NCBI RefSeq assembly: GCF_017743935.1
Contig: NZ_JAGHRE010000009.1
Location: 203,659-267,658 of the forward strand
DNA from: Tropicibacter sp. R16_0
GTDB lineage: Bacteria > Pseudomonadota > Alphaproteobacteria > Rhodobacterales > Rhodobacteraceae
Direction: 5' to 3'
DNA length: 64,000 nucleotides
Within the stretch, counting starts at the first letter, position 1, and every line of letters starts with the position of its first letter. This document shows positions 40,501-49,260 of the stretch, piece by piece. The notes beneath the pieces are model-generated. The model was not told the DNA's origin and did not search any database. It was given only the letters and a program-made list of their open reading frames with translations. Made by a program: the position numbers and the translations under genes.

Positions 40501-42534
40501 ATTGACTGGACCAACCAGAGAGTCATCAAACCGCGCCAGCGACGTCTGAGAAATGCCGGGCGTGTTGAATGTGGTTACAGAGGCGATCTTGAACCCTGCC
40601 TGCGATGCATAGGCAGTGACCAATTGCGACTGAGCTCCACCCAGCGAATGACCCGACACGTTGATGCCTTGGCTTTCGTGATCTTCGATCCATTGACGCA
40701 GGCTGCCTGGTCCTGTGGCATTCCAAGCGGCCTCGAACTGGGTCAACCCCACGCCACGCGGATCTGTGTCGGCAAATGCGCCGTCGATTGGAGAGAAAGT
40801 GCCGCGCACCGCAAGAATGGGTTGCAAGCCATCCCCAACCAGCCCCGCCGCGATAAAGCCGGTGTCGTCGTTGCCTGTCCCTTTGACATCCCAGATTTCA
40901 TCGACGTTGTAACCGGTTGGATTGCCATTTGGATCAAGCACGTCGGAGCCAACAAACAGGCGGCCCGCCAAGGGAATGTTATCCCCCAGCATATACGCCG
41001 TCTCGCGCGCGACGTATTCCATCAAAAAAGTGTCTGGCGCGTCGCGCGCGCTCAGCTGCCAGTCAAATGAGGCTGTGGTCCGGCCACCCTGCCCGTCATC
41101 CGCCGTGACGGTCACCGGAAGTTCGACATACGGTCCGAAGTAATTCAGCGTTCCGCTCAGCACGCCGGTGTTTTCGTCAAATTGCAGATCTACGTTGTCT
41201 GGAAACGAACCCGCCCCCAACGAGGCCGAGATCGAATAAGTGATCGTGTCACCGTCGGGATCGCGAAAAAACCGACCAAAATCAAAGCTGATTTCATCCC
41301 CGTCAGAGCTTGGCTCAATACCTCTGGTGAACGTTGAAACAGGGGCCCGGTTCGGAATGACCAAAAGCGGATTGTCGACCAGAAACGTGTCCCAGTATGA
41401 ATCCCGGGCAGGATTTTCAATCAGGTTCGTCGCCAAGGATGTGAATGCGATGACCGACCCATCCCCGGACAGTATCCCAAGCCCCGAGTCCCTGTTGGGG
41501 GCATGACCTCGGTAAGTGAAATCGACGGCAGCGGTTTCATTGCTCACCAGATCGGTCACAAACACGCGTTCGGCAAAGTTCGGATCTGCCGTGATATTTG
41601 TGGCCGAAGACGTGAATGTGACAAACCGCCCGTCCGCAGAAAAATCGGCCTCTCCTACTGCTGCGCCATTTGCATCCGAGCCATCCAGACCCTGGCCAAT
41701 TCGGGTAACACCGCCACTGAGCACGTCATAAATAAAGATGTCGCGCAGCCCATTGGTGTCGCCGGAAACCAGATTGCTGGCCTCAGAACTAAAGGCAATT
41801 TTCTGACCGTTCTGCGAAATGTCCAAGAGCGTGGATGGGCCATTTGCCGGCCCACCGCCCGCCGCAACGGAAACCAATGTCAGGCTGTCGGTCAGGCGAT
41901 TGAACAGAAAGACGTCCTGGACGCCATTGGTGTCACCGGCAACGAGGTTGCTGGCCGAAGACGAATAGGCAACGAAGGTACCGGACCCTGACAGCATGGC
42001 GCCGCTTATCCCAAGATCCGGTTCTGCTCCGCCAAGGCCCGGGCTCACCAGTTCCGTATCCCCTGAGGCAAAGTCATAAACGTAGGTTTCGACATGTGCG
42101 CTTGTGAAACCATCGATGAAATTTGTGGGGCGCGACCAGAAGGCGACAACAGCTCCATCATCCGAGACGGATGTCAATCGGATTGGAGCATCAAATTCCT
42201 CGTCGTCCGGCGTTCGCGGCGCGATATCGCGCGACGCGCCAGTGGTCGCGTCCACAACGGCCAATCCCAGATCCTGCCCCACATAGAATGCCAGGTTATG
42301 TGAATGCACGATTGATGATGCCGTTCCGATGTAAGAAAACTCTCTGCTTTCAACATCGTAATTCAAAACCGAATAAGTCGGCCCATTGGGATCATTGGGC
42401 GCTAGGTTGGTCGCAAAGGTTCCAACAATTGCCTGGCTTCCATCGAAGTTGAGCCCAATTGTCCCGCTCAGATCGTTTGCTCGGCCGCCGTCCGGGGCCA
42501 CGGAAATCTTTCTGATTGTCGAATAATGCGCCAT
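37567..42534 (-). CDS. giant RTX protein with propeller and lipase domains
   Basis: Secreted-type protein of 1655 residues. Residues 1 to about 400 form TolB/WD40-like propeller repeats (recurring ASNLVAGDTNG-type units). A cadherin/Ig-like segment spans about 405-500, and an alpha/beta-hydrolase lipase domain follows with the nucleophile elbow GHSLGG, Ser630. After a helical linker, from about 1035 the chain is RTX calcium-binding nonapeptides (GGxGxDxLx) interleaved with a repeated module. It ends DLTI without a signal peptide, as expected for type I secretion. GAGGGG precedes the ATG. It may be an extracellular lipase or esterase; substrate unknown. No export genes are adjacent. Confidence 0.85.
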   Translation of the reverse strand: MAHYSTIRKISVAPDGGRANDLSGTIGLNFDGSQAIVGTFATNLAPNDPNGPTYSVLNYDVESREFSYIGTASSIVHSHNLAFYVGQDLGLAVVDATTGASRDIAPRTPDDEEFDAPIRLTSVSDDGAVVAFWSRPTNFIDGFTSAHVETYVYDFASGDTELVSPGLGGAEPDLGISGAMLSGSGTFVAYSSSASNLVAGDTNGVQDVFLFNRLTDSLTLVSVAAGGGPANGPSTLLDISQNGQKIAFSSEASNLVSGDTNGLRDIFIYDVLSGGVTRIGQGLDGSDANGAAVGEADFSADGRFVTFTSSATNITADPNFAERVFVTDLVSNETAAVDFTYRGHAPNRDSGLGILSGDGSVIAFTSLATNLIENPARDSYWDTFLVDNPLLVIPNRAPVSTFTRGIEPSSDGDEISFDFGRFFRDPDGDTITYSISASLGAGSFPDNVDLQFDENTGVLSGTLNYFGPYVELPVTVTADDGQGGRTTASFDWQLSARDAPDTFLMEYVARETAYMLGDNIPLAGRLFVGSDVLDPNGNPTGYNVDEIWDVKGTGNDDTGFIAAGLVGDGLQPILAVRGTFSPIDGAFADTDPRGVGLTQFEAAWNATGPGSLRQWIEDHESQGINVSGHSLGGAQSQLVTAYASQAGFKIASVTTFNTPGISQTSLARFDDSLVGPVNHWVSSGDIVSMAGNAFLPGQVTLYDMTTFDTDTHGALAPLFYLLGAHTKKWSQIEVYNTVYNGSAPMTPGEPVVLGTVDAAVLGAADYNHLSNPANIHDEEFAAFLVSLGWAGDVVGSYTERPDLGGELVKSLLRRDDAEQTRQDIGEVIRFIEGSADVAVAVTNAVREELAQRLPSMQEILLTATLAPGRLLFNEFKNLSAEAITQIIRLNDEFWKAIDSITPEFITRLSSATSEFFERLNPFNSEAWKTVMAWTAAEWNEAAGWDGYVWETLGEWGESIWAELRKGPFETFRELAQQSLTDLQTLGSYGAALLAELNALGVSITSATINGLAGIPTAIAGSIFDDTSTGTEARESFDGGLGNDTITPGGGFDDIKLGAGNDLVRGTIEDLNGDRISDFTDDDQIELLGLLLELTDLKITLGSAVLDIDADGDGQRDATIILQGDFETDDIVLRHQGPNTIIETQGAANGTDQQGTAGANSIQGSPGNDTIDGLDGDDSLVGGLGDDLISGGGGSDTLIGGDGNDSIFGGDGFDYAFMDGQVDDAEVRLGTNGVFVSTAADGTDFISDDVERIVLGGKFHTFAEIEALAPAVIPGDETNNVIYGTADREIINGLAGHDWLVPGRGNDTVDGGSERDMVSYSDVVEVAGRGTAFMLDLDLGAGTAELFGGEIDQLISIERVTGTIFADVLRGSDGDDELRGIGDYDWFVATAGNDTLTGGNGLDMITFVEAQASGAPVFESVFSVDGAPPVGAAVGGVTLDLSDPSRSTGLASGLTLTSVERVTGSSHQDVFYGDAQQNDFRGLGGYDWFVGSTGGRERYFGGDGLDTVTYFQSTSGVSASLRNGAGLFGGQETGYGSAGDAVRDLYFEIENLVGTNFDDSLTGNNERNQLSGLDGDDFLFGYGGIDYLKGGAGNDTLNGGAGSDFALYDGNRSEYTLTRTSVTEVTVTHASGTDSLSNVEYFQFNDTTANIWDLTI

Positions 42535-43035
42535 GCCAAACGCCCCTCACCGTTTCACAGTTTAGGCAAAAAAGTGGACAAAATACATGCTTTTGTCTGC
42601 TCAACAAAACCACGCAAAGGGATTTCCCAGCAGGACATCATTCTAAATCTTCCGGTCATGATACATGCGAAACCGCGCCGCGTGAAACGACGCACGCATT
42701 TTTTGACCCGAGCCTCGACCTTCTGCACCTTGGATGCCTTCTTGGATTTCTCGTTAATTCACGCAAACCGCTGCACCCTCACTGTGGGGTCAGATGTCGC
42801 CCTCAATCCTCGATCACCTTCTGTGCAATTCACATCCAGAGACTGCAAATTCCTCCAAGGCAGACACTTGCTGTACATGGGATGAACTGCCGTTTTTCGA
42901 TCAATGTGGTCTTCCAGAACTCTGCCGGATGGTGATCCGAGCGTAAAGCGACCACCCAATCGGCTCTCGAACTCAACACGCAATCCACCTGCGACCCAGT
43001 GGCGGGATCGCATCTCAGTTCAATCCGGCCCGGGA
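42535..43035. other. 501-base gap between RTX and quiC genes
   Basis: Lower in GC than its neighbours. It must hold the promoter of the RTX gene (minus strand) and the end of the quiC transcript. I find no supported gene, hairpin terminator or RNA element. Confidence 0.45.
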
Positions 43036-44931
43036 TCAGGTTCTGGGAATACCCTTCGCACGAGACAGTCGTTTCTGAGCCGCGATACGGAAAGGCGCGT
43101 TGGGGGCGCCGTATCCCGTATAGCCCTGGCTTCTTTGAACAATTTCAATGAACAGGCCTCCCCCAAAGGACTGAGAATAGGCTTGGAAAAACTCGGCACC
43201 GCCGGTCTGGTCGTACAGGACACCCCGGGCCTGCATTTTGTGGATCAGAGCATCGTTTAGGTCAAAGCGCGCGGTGAGGTCATCGTAGTAATTGGGAGAA
43301 ATCGGGAGTGTTTCGAAACCCTTTCGAGCCAAGTGTTCAAGCGTTTCGAAAATGTCCGAGGTTGCAAAGGCGATGTGCTGGACAGAAGCACCGAAACTGT
43401 CGGACAGAAACGACCCGGCCAGCGTCCTGTGACTGTCCGCACCGTTCAGGGTGATCCGAACAGAGCCGCTGGCCGCTTCGACAGCCTGGCTGCGGACCAG
43501 CCCGTCTGGGTCAATCACGTCAACCATCGGCGCTTTGGTCATGTCGAACAGCGTGGTGTAGAACAGCGACCAGCTGAGCATGTCCTCATAGCTCATCGTT
43601 TGCGCGACATGGTCGATGTGGGTCAATCCGGCGCCTGTCGGGGTGATCCCTGCGGAAAACTCCATCTGCCAAACCTGCGAGAGGTCCGCGCTGTCATCCA
43701 GAAAATGCAGGACAGAGCCTGACAACCCTCTCACGGCCGGGATTGCAAGCTCTCCGGAACTTACGGGTTGCGCGAACACCTCAGCCCCCAAAGCGGACGC
43801 GCGCGTTGCTGCCGCTTTTGCGTCAGACGCCAACAGCCCCAGAGCACACACGCACGTCCCGCGGGCGTTCCAGCTGCTTGCCGCGTGGCCAGTGGTTTCT
43901 TCGTTCACAACGATACGGATATCGCCCTGCTGCCAAAGGCCCGCCGCCTTGTTGCGATGCTGGCCCACCTGTTCAAAACCCAAAGACGCCAGATCGGTTT
44001 TCAGGGCCGTCGCCTCAGCGCTGCGAGTTGCGAACTCGACAAAGGAAAAGCCTTGGGCCTCTACCCGCACCGGTATTTCAGGCATGTTGATGCTCAGCTC
44101 CGGCTCGGCGCGTCTGACGTCGCCCATCAGCGCGACAAGCGATCGGTGGCCATCCTTGGCAATGGTGCGCGGGTTGCCGCCGCGAAACTGGTCGTTGAAT
44201 ATCTCAAGGCTGATTGGACCATCATAGCCTGTCGCCATGACCGCCTGCATGAATCGGGTGACGTCCAGATCGCCCTCTCCGGGCATGTTCCTGAAGTGGC
44301 GCGACCAATACAGCAGATCCATTTCGATCAGCGGCGCATCTGCCAATTGGACAAAGAAGATCTTGTCACCAGGGACGGAACGAATGCTGTCAGGGTCAAG
44401 CTTGCGACCAAGCGTGTGAAAACTGTCGACGATCAGTCCGATATTGGGATGATCCGCACGGCGCACGACCTCCCACGCGTCTCGGTGATCATTGATGTGC
44501 CGCCCCCAGGCCAAGGCCTCATACCCCACGCGCAGCCCGCGTTTCGCGGCCCGGTCGCCCAGTTCGTGGAAATCATCCGCCGCGCGCTCAATGCCCCCCA
44601 GCGATGCAGGGTGCACCGACGAGCAGACAAGCACCAGATCTGTGCCCAGCTCCTGCATCACGTCAAACTTGTGCTCGGCCCGGTCAAAGGCCTTGGATCG
44701 CGCAGGCTCCGGAAGGGTTTCAAAGTCGCGAAAGGGTTGGAACAGCATGATCTCCAACCCGTGATCACGTACCAGGCGCCCCACATCCCTTGGGCTTCCA
44801 TAGTCCGCGATGAAATCGGCCTCAAATATCTCGATTCCGTCAAACCCGGCTGCTGCGATCGCTTCAAGCTTTTCGCGCAGATTGCCCGAGATCGAGACCG
44901 TCGCGATCGAGGTTTTCAGCGTCCCGCTCAT
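43036..44931 (-). CDS. quiC: 3-dehydroshikimate dehydratase, two-domain
   Basis: Protein of 631 residues converting 3-dehydroshikimate to protocatechuate. The N-terminal TIM-barrel domain (about 1-275) has all four metal ligands known from the Pseudomonas enzyme: Glu138, Asp169, Gln195 and Glu243, each shifted by four positions. The C-terminal part (about 290-631) is a hydroxyphenylpyruvate-dioxygenase-like domain with an apparently intact iron triad, His441, His519 and Glu596. The start at 44931 overlaps the dctM stop by four bases. It is the last gene of a TRAP transporter operon, so the operon probably imports and degrades quinate, shikimate or a related compound. Confidence 0.9.
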   Translation of the reverse strand: MSGTLKTSIATVSISGNLREKLEAIAAAGFDGIEIFEADFIADYGSPRDVGRLVRDHGLEIMLFQPFRDFETLPEPARSKAFDRAEHKFDVMQELGTDLVLVCSSVHPASLGGIERAADDFHELGDRAAKRGLRVGYEALAWGRHINDHRDAWEVVRRADHPNIGLIVDSFHTLGRKLDPDSIRSVPGDKIFFVQLADAPLIEMDLLYWSRHFRNMPGEGDLDVTRFMQAVMATGYDGPISLEIFNDQFRGGNPRTIAKDGHRSLVALMGDVRRAEPELSINMPEIPVRVEAQGFSFVEFATRSAEATALKTDLASLGFEQVGQHRNKAAGLWQQGDIRIVVNEETTGHAASSWNARGTCVCALGLLASDAKAAATRASALGAEVFAQPVSSGELAIPAVRGLSGSVLHFLDDSADLSQVWQMEFSAGITPTGAGLTHIDHVAQTMSYEDMLSWSLFYTTLFDMTKAPMVDVIDPDGLVRSQAVEAASGSVRITLNGADSHRTLAGSFLSDSFGASVQHIAFATSDIFETLEHLARKGFETLPISPNYYDDLTARFDLNDALIHKMQARGVLYDQTGGAEFFQAYSQSFGGGLFIEIVQRSQGYTGYGAPNAPFRIAAQKRLSRAKGIPRT

Positions 44932-46223
44932 CCCTGATACCCCAGCATTCGCGGCAACCAAAGCACGATGTCCGGTACCAGGATCATGACAAGCAAAGCC
45001 AGAAGCAGCACGCCGAGAAAGGCCCAGATCTCTCCAATGATCTCTCTGAGTGGGATGCCCGTGACCGCGTTGATGACGAACAGCAAGATGCCATAGGGCG
45101 GCGTGATCAAACCGATCATGGAGTTGACCACGATCAGAACGCCAAAATGCACCAGGTCAATCCCAAGCGCCTCGCAGGTGGGAATGAACAGCGGAACGAT
45201 GACCAGGATGATCACGGTCGCATCCAGAATACAGCCCAACAGCAGGACCATCACGTTGATCAACAGCAGGAATACAAGCGGATGGATGTTGGCCCCATCA
45301 AGTGTTGCCGAGAGGGCTTGGGGGATATTCTCTTGCACGACGATGTAGGTCAGGATCATCGAAGCCCCGATGACCAGCCCCACCGAAGCGGCCGCGCGGG
45401 CGCTGTCGACAAAGACCTGATACAACGTCTTGAGCTTTATGGCGCGGTAGAGGCCTGCTGCAATGACCAGCGCATAGAGGGCGGCGATGGCCGCTGCCTC
45501 GGTCGGGGTCGTGATACCGCTGTAGAGGCAAAAGAGCAGGATGAACGGCATCAGCAAGGCAGGCGTGGCCTGAACGGTCAGCTTGGGCAGGTCCCGCAAT
45601 GGAACCGGCTCTTCACGACCAAATCCACGTCGATGCGACATGAAAACATTCAAGCCCATCAGAACCATCCCCATGAACAGGCCGGGAATGATCCCGCCCA
45701 GAAACAGGTCCTTGATCGAGGCGCCGGAAACCAGCGCATAGATCACCATCGGGATCGAGGGCGGGATGATCGGGCCGATGGTGGCTGTTGCCGCCGTGAT
45801 GGCCGCTGCGTAACCGCGTGTGTATTTGCCGCTTTTGACCATCATCTCGATGATGATCTTGCCGATACCCGCCGCATCGGCGACGGCCGAACCCGACATG
45901 CCCGAAAAGATCAAAGAGGCTACGACGTTGACATGCCCCATGCCGCCCCGGAACCGTCCCACGACTGCGATACAGAAATTCAGCAGCCGGTCGGAAATGG
46001 ACCCGGCGTTCATGATATTGGCCGAGACGATGAACAGCGGCACCGCCAACAGCAAAAAGCCGTCAAACAGGCGCTGCACCATGGTCTGCCCTGCAATGGC
46101 AACGTCCTGCCCCGCCACGCCCAGATAGACGATGACCCCAACCAGGATTGAGAAGGCAACAGGCGTACCAATCGCCGCCATGCCAAACAGGGCGATCAGG
46201 CCCAAGAGGAGTTCAACGCTCAT
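44928..46223 (-). CDS. dctM: TRAP transporter large permease
   Basis: Large membrane subunit of a TRAP transporter, 431 residues with about twelve membrane segments, which uses an ion gradient to import organic acids. The segment GGIIPGLFMGMVLMG and the FSGMSGSAVADAAGIG motif are typical of DctM. The start MSVELLLGLIALFGMAAIG at 46223 overlaps the small permease gene by four bases; the frame is open further upstream, but there it lies over dctQ. The downstream quiC gene suggests quinate/shikimate-type substrates. Confidence 0.92.
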   Translation of the reverse strand: MSVELLLGLIALFGMAAIGTPVAFSILVGVIVYLGVAGQDVAIAGQTMVQRLFDGFLLLAVPLFIVSANIMNAGSISDRLLNFCIAVVGRFRGGMGHVNVVASLIFSGMSGSAVADAAGIGKIIIEMMVKSGKYTRGYAAAITAATATIGPIIPPSIPMVIYALVSGASIKDLFLGGIIPGLFMGMVLMGLNVFMSHRRGFGREEPVPLRDLPKLTVQATPALLMPFILLFCLYSGITTPTEAAAIAALYALVIAAGLYRAIKLKTLYQVFVDSARAAASVGLVIGASMILTYIVVQENIPQALSATLDGANIHPLVFLLLINVMVLLLGCILDATVIILVIVPLFIPTCEALGIDLVHFGVLIVVNSMIGLITPPYGILLFVINAVTGIPLREIIGEIWAFLGVLLLALLVMILVPDIVLWLPRMLGYQG

Positions 46224-46825
46224 GACGCATCCTCCTTGCCTGATGTGCCGGACAAGATCTCTTCCAGCTCGGTTTCCGGGGGGCCGTGCCGAACAACCCG
46301 GTAGAGCCGCCACACATAGCGAATGATGGTCGCGACCATGAGGAGAATGTAGGCTGCAAACAGCCACTTGATTGCGATCTTGTCGCCTGTGATGGGCATC
46401 CTCAGCGTCTGGATCTTCTTGAGGTCCATCAACCGGTTGCCAAAGATCGCATCCCAGGTTGCGGGAAACGAATAGAGCATGGCGGCGATCAGCCCCAAAG
46501 CAGACAAGAGCGCGAGAATACGTTGGGTTTTGCGCGGTGTCGCCAAATAGAGCACGTCAAATGTGACGTGGTCCCGTGCTCGTACGATGAAGGCGCATCC
46601 AAAGAAGACGATCCAGACCCATAGGAGCGAAATCAGGTTCACGGTCCAACCGATCGGCTCCAGCGATGCCATCCAGTCCGAGATCGGCGGAATGGGCATG
46701 AGCCAGGCAATCTTGGCCGCATAGCGGGAAAAAATCTGGATCAGAAAGGTCGCAAACACCGCCGCCAAAGCCATGGCGGCGATGAATTCAGCGATGCGAG
46801 AGAGCCTGACAAGCAATGCATTCAT
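46220..46825 (-). CDS. dctQ: TRAP transporter small permease
   Basis: Small membrane subunit of 201 residues with four membrane segments, typical DctQ size and layout. GGGAGGG lies eight bases before the ATG at 46825; a GTG one codon upstream is the alternative. It lies between the binding-protein gene and the large permease gene. Confidence 0.88.
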   Translation of the reverse strand: MNALLVRLSRIAEFIAAMALAAVFATFLIQIFSRYAAKIAWLMPIPPISDWMASLEPIGWTVNLISLLWVWIVFFGCAFIVRARDHVTFDVLYLATPRKTQRILALLSALGLIAAMLYSFPATWDAIFGNRLMDLKKIQTLRMPITGDKIAIKWLFAAYILLMVATIIRYVWRLYRVVRHGPPETELEEILSGTSGKEDAS

Positions 46826-46851
46826 CACGTCGACCCTCCCGCAAGCCCAGC

Positions 46852-47859
46852 TTAGTTGCCCAGTGCGTTGATGCGATCAAGAACGCCCTCGGGCCAGCTC
46901 GCCGCCGCCTCGGATCCCACATATTGGGCCTGAACATGGTCACGGAACGCTGCCAGATCCGGGGTGTAGATTTCAACGCCTTGGCTGCGGATATACTCGG
47001 CCAGGCTGTTCTCCTGATCCAGCTGTTTCAGACGGCCATAGGCGGCAGCAGCATCTGCGGCACGTTGCACGACCAACTGCTGTTCCGGTGACAGAGCGTC
47101 CCAGGTCTCTTTCGAAAAGGCGATGTAGTTCAGGTCTACCAGGTGAGAGGTCAACGCGATCTGCTTTGTCACCTCATAGAATTTCTTGTCGACCACGGTG
47201 GGAAGCGGGTTGTCCTGCCCGTCCACGGCACCGGTCGAAAGCGCAGTGTAAACCTCGGTGAAGGCCAGCGGCGTCGGTGACGCGCCAAGCGCCTTGCCCA
47301 AGAACTGCCACGCATCCGTGCCGGGCATGCGCAGGTTCACACCGGCCAGGTCCGCGGGGGTCTGGATGTCCTTTTCGTCACGTGTAAAGCGCAGGTTCAC
47401 GTGGCGTTTGCCCAGATACATCACCGACAGCAATTTGACGCCCAACTCATCCTCGACCTTGGCCTTGAACGGGTCCATGAGCGGATCGTTGAAAACGCGC
47501 ACCTGATGCGCCGCGTCTTGATGGACGTAGCCGGTGGCAAAGATCGAAAACTCGGGGAAGAACTGCGCCAGCTCCTGCGCCGAGGTGATCGACATCGTCA
47601 GGTTGCCCCGAGCGATGGCCTCCAGCTCGGCGCCTTGGGCGAACATCGTGCCGTTGTAGCCCGGTTTGTATTCCGCAAACCCCGCAACCATCGGGGCAAA
47701 CACTTCGGCCAGCGCAACAGAGCGTTGATCGGTCTCCGATCCGGATGTGGCCATGGTGAAGGTCATGCCCTCGGCGCTTGCGCTGGTTGCGATGCTGGCT
47801 GCAAGGCCAAAGGCTGCAACTGACGCGAGCGCGGCCCGCCGTGTAAGTTTGGTGATCAT
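46852..47859 (-). CDS. dctP: TRAP transporter substrate-binding protein
   Basis: Periplasmic DctP-type protein of 335 residues. The signal peptide is basic then hydrophobic, ending ATSASAEG near residue 30. The family motif region NLRMPGTDAWQFLGKALGA contains the conserved carboxylate-binding arginine. GGGAGG lies upstream of the ATG at 47859. Binding specificity is inferred from quiC in the same operon. Confidence 0.9.
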   Translation of the reverse strand: MITKLTRRAALASVAAFGLAASIATSASAEGMTFTMATSGSETDQRSVALAEVFAPMVAGFAEYKPGYNGTMFAQGAELEAIARGNLTMSITSAQELAQFFPEFSIFATGYVHQDAAHQVRVFNDPLMDPFKAKVEDELGVKLLSVMYLGKRHVNLRFTRDEKDIQTPADLAGVNLRMPGTDAWQFLGKALGASPTPLAFTEVYTALSTGAVDGQDNPLPTVVDKKFYEVTKQIALTSHLVDLNYIAFSKETWDALSPEQQLVVQRAADAAAAYGRLKQLDQENSLAEYIRSQGVEIYTPDLAAFRDHVQAQYVGSEAAASWPEGVLDRINALGN

Positions 47860-47902
47860 TTTCGTGTCCTCCCAAGACGATAGTGTGGCACACGTTGCGT
47901 GC

Positions 47903-49063
47903 CTAGTTCGCGATTTTCGCTTTCGGTTCATTTGTTTTTGTCGATTGGCCCGGGGATTTGTCGTCCCACGTGCCAGTCCCGTCGGCCTCTTCGAGGTGAA
48001 TCAGAGCATTGGATTTCGCCGATTTCTGGATCGCATCAACAACCGCCAGACTGCGCAGCCCTTCGCGCCCTGAGACCAGCGGAGCCTCTTGCCTGCGGAT
48101 GACGGCAGCGAAATGGGCCATCTGGTTGATCAGCGGATCGGATGTGTCCCGCGGCACGGACATGGCGGAAATCGGTGTCCACCAATCGCGACGCTCATTG
48201 TGGCTCCACAGAGTCAGGTCGGGCACCGACAACGACCCATGGCTGCCGCCGATCTGATAGGCGCTTTGCGAAGTGGTTGGGTAGATGGGGTACTCATGCG
48301 CCGTCATCTCCCAGCTCCAGGGCGCAACGATGCTGTCTGAGACCGTGATCGTGCCAATCGCGCCACTTTCGAACCTCAACAACGCGGCCGCCACATCTTC
48401 GTTCTCGTATCCGCGTGCCGAAGGGGCGGCCTGAGCCTGGACGCTTACGATTTCCCCGCACAGATGCCGCAGCAGATCAATGTCATGCACCAGATTGACG
48501 GAAATCGGTCCTGCCCCGACCTGTTTTCGCCAAGTTGCTGCGTCAAAATAGCTGTCTGGCTTGTAGAACCAGCAGGTCGCTTGAACCGCGCGTACGGCCC
48601 CGATGGTCCCGCGTTTGATGTGTTCATGGGCTTTGCGAATAAGCGGATTGTGACGCCGGTGATGCCCGACCAACAACGCAACATTTGCCTTTTCAGCGCG
48701 CTCGACCATTGCCCTAGCCGCATGCAGATCATCCGCCAGCGGCTTTTCGATCAGCACCGGAACGCCTGCGTCCAGGCAAACCGCCCCTTGATCAACATGC
48801 AGTTTGGTTGGCGTCGACAGGATGATCCCATCGGGGGCTTGAGCAAGGATCATGCCATGCAGGTCGTCGAACCAGGGAACACCAAGCCGCTCGGCCGCCG
48901 CCTTGCCCGCGTCACTTGGATCGACAACAGCGCACAGGTCCGCGTCGGGCACTTGCGCAATGGCATCCGCATGACGCTGCCCCACAAGGCCCATGCCCGC
49001 TATGGCCAGGCGCAAAGCCGGGCGTGTTCCGCCTGCCGCGTTGCTGTGTTTGGATGACGCCAA
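47903..49063 (-). CDS. Gfo/Idh/MocA-family oxidoreductase
   Basis: NAD(P)-dependent dehydrogenase of about 386 residues. The Rossmann motif GMGLVGQRHA lies near residue 23, the family's EKP motif (IEKPLADD) near 108, and VHDIDLLRHL near 200. First gene of the TRAP/quiC operon. With QuiC downstream it could oxidise quinate or shikimate to the dehydro form, or act on a linked sugar or inositol; this is inference. No ATG start is available: a TTG at 49063 follows GGGGAGG by eight bases and is my choice, while another TTG at 49114 and a GTG at 49096 lack a site. Confidence 0.82.
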   Translation of the reverse strand: MASSKHSNAAGGTRPALRLAIAGMGLVGQRHADAIAQVPDADLCAVVDPSDAGKAAAERLGVPWFDDLHGMILAQAPDGIILSTPTKLHVDQGAVCLDAGVPVLIEKPLADDLHAARAMVERAEKANVALLVGHHRRHNPLIRKAHEHIKRGTIGAVRAVQATCWFYKPDSYFDAATWRKQVGAGPISVNLVHDIDLLRHLCGEIVSVQAQAAPSARGYENEDVAAALLRFESGAIGTITVSDSIVAPWSWEMTAHEYPIYPTTSQSAYQIGGSHGSLSVPDLTLWSHNERRDWWTPISAMSVPRDTSDPLINQMAHFAAVIRRQEAPLVSGREGLRSLAVVDAIQKSAKSNALIHLEEADGTGTWDDKSPGQSTKTNEPKAKIAN

Positions 49064-49260
49064 AAAGGCCACCTCCCCAAGTTGGGCTGATCTCACTGCA
49101 AAACAGGGAATCAAGCGCGCGTTTCAGAGAGCCTAGGCGTCAGGATCGATCAAATCAATAATATCATATATTTTTCTATTCACCATAAATATTGCGCAAT
49201 TGTATGACTGTCAGAGAGGTGCTATTTCAAAGGAAATTCCTTGTCTGATCAGGTTGCCCC
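49064..49260. promoter_or_regulatory. divergent control region of the quiC operon and gntR
   Basis: The central part (about 49145-49200) is strongly AT-rich with overlapping TATA-like stretches and an imperfect palindrome around AATATCATATATTT. It should contain both promoters and the GntR operator. I cannot define the operator exactly. Confidence 0.45.

Noticed and set aside
42759..43013. 84-codon minus-strand frame between the RTX and quiC genes
   Set aside because: No ribosome site, no recognisable pattern and composition unlike neighbouring proteins.
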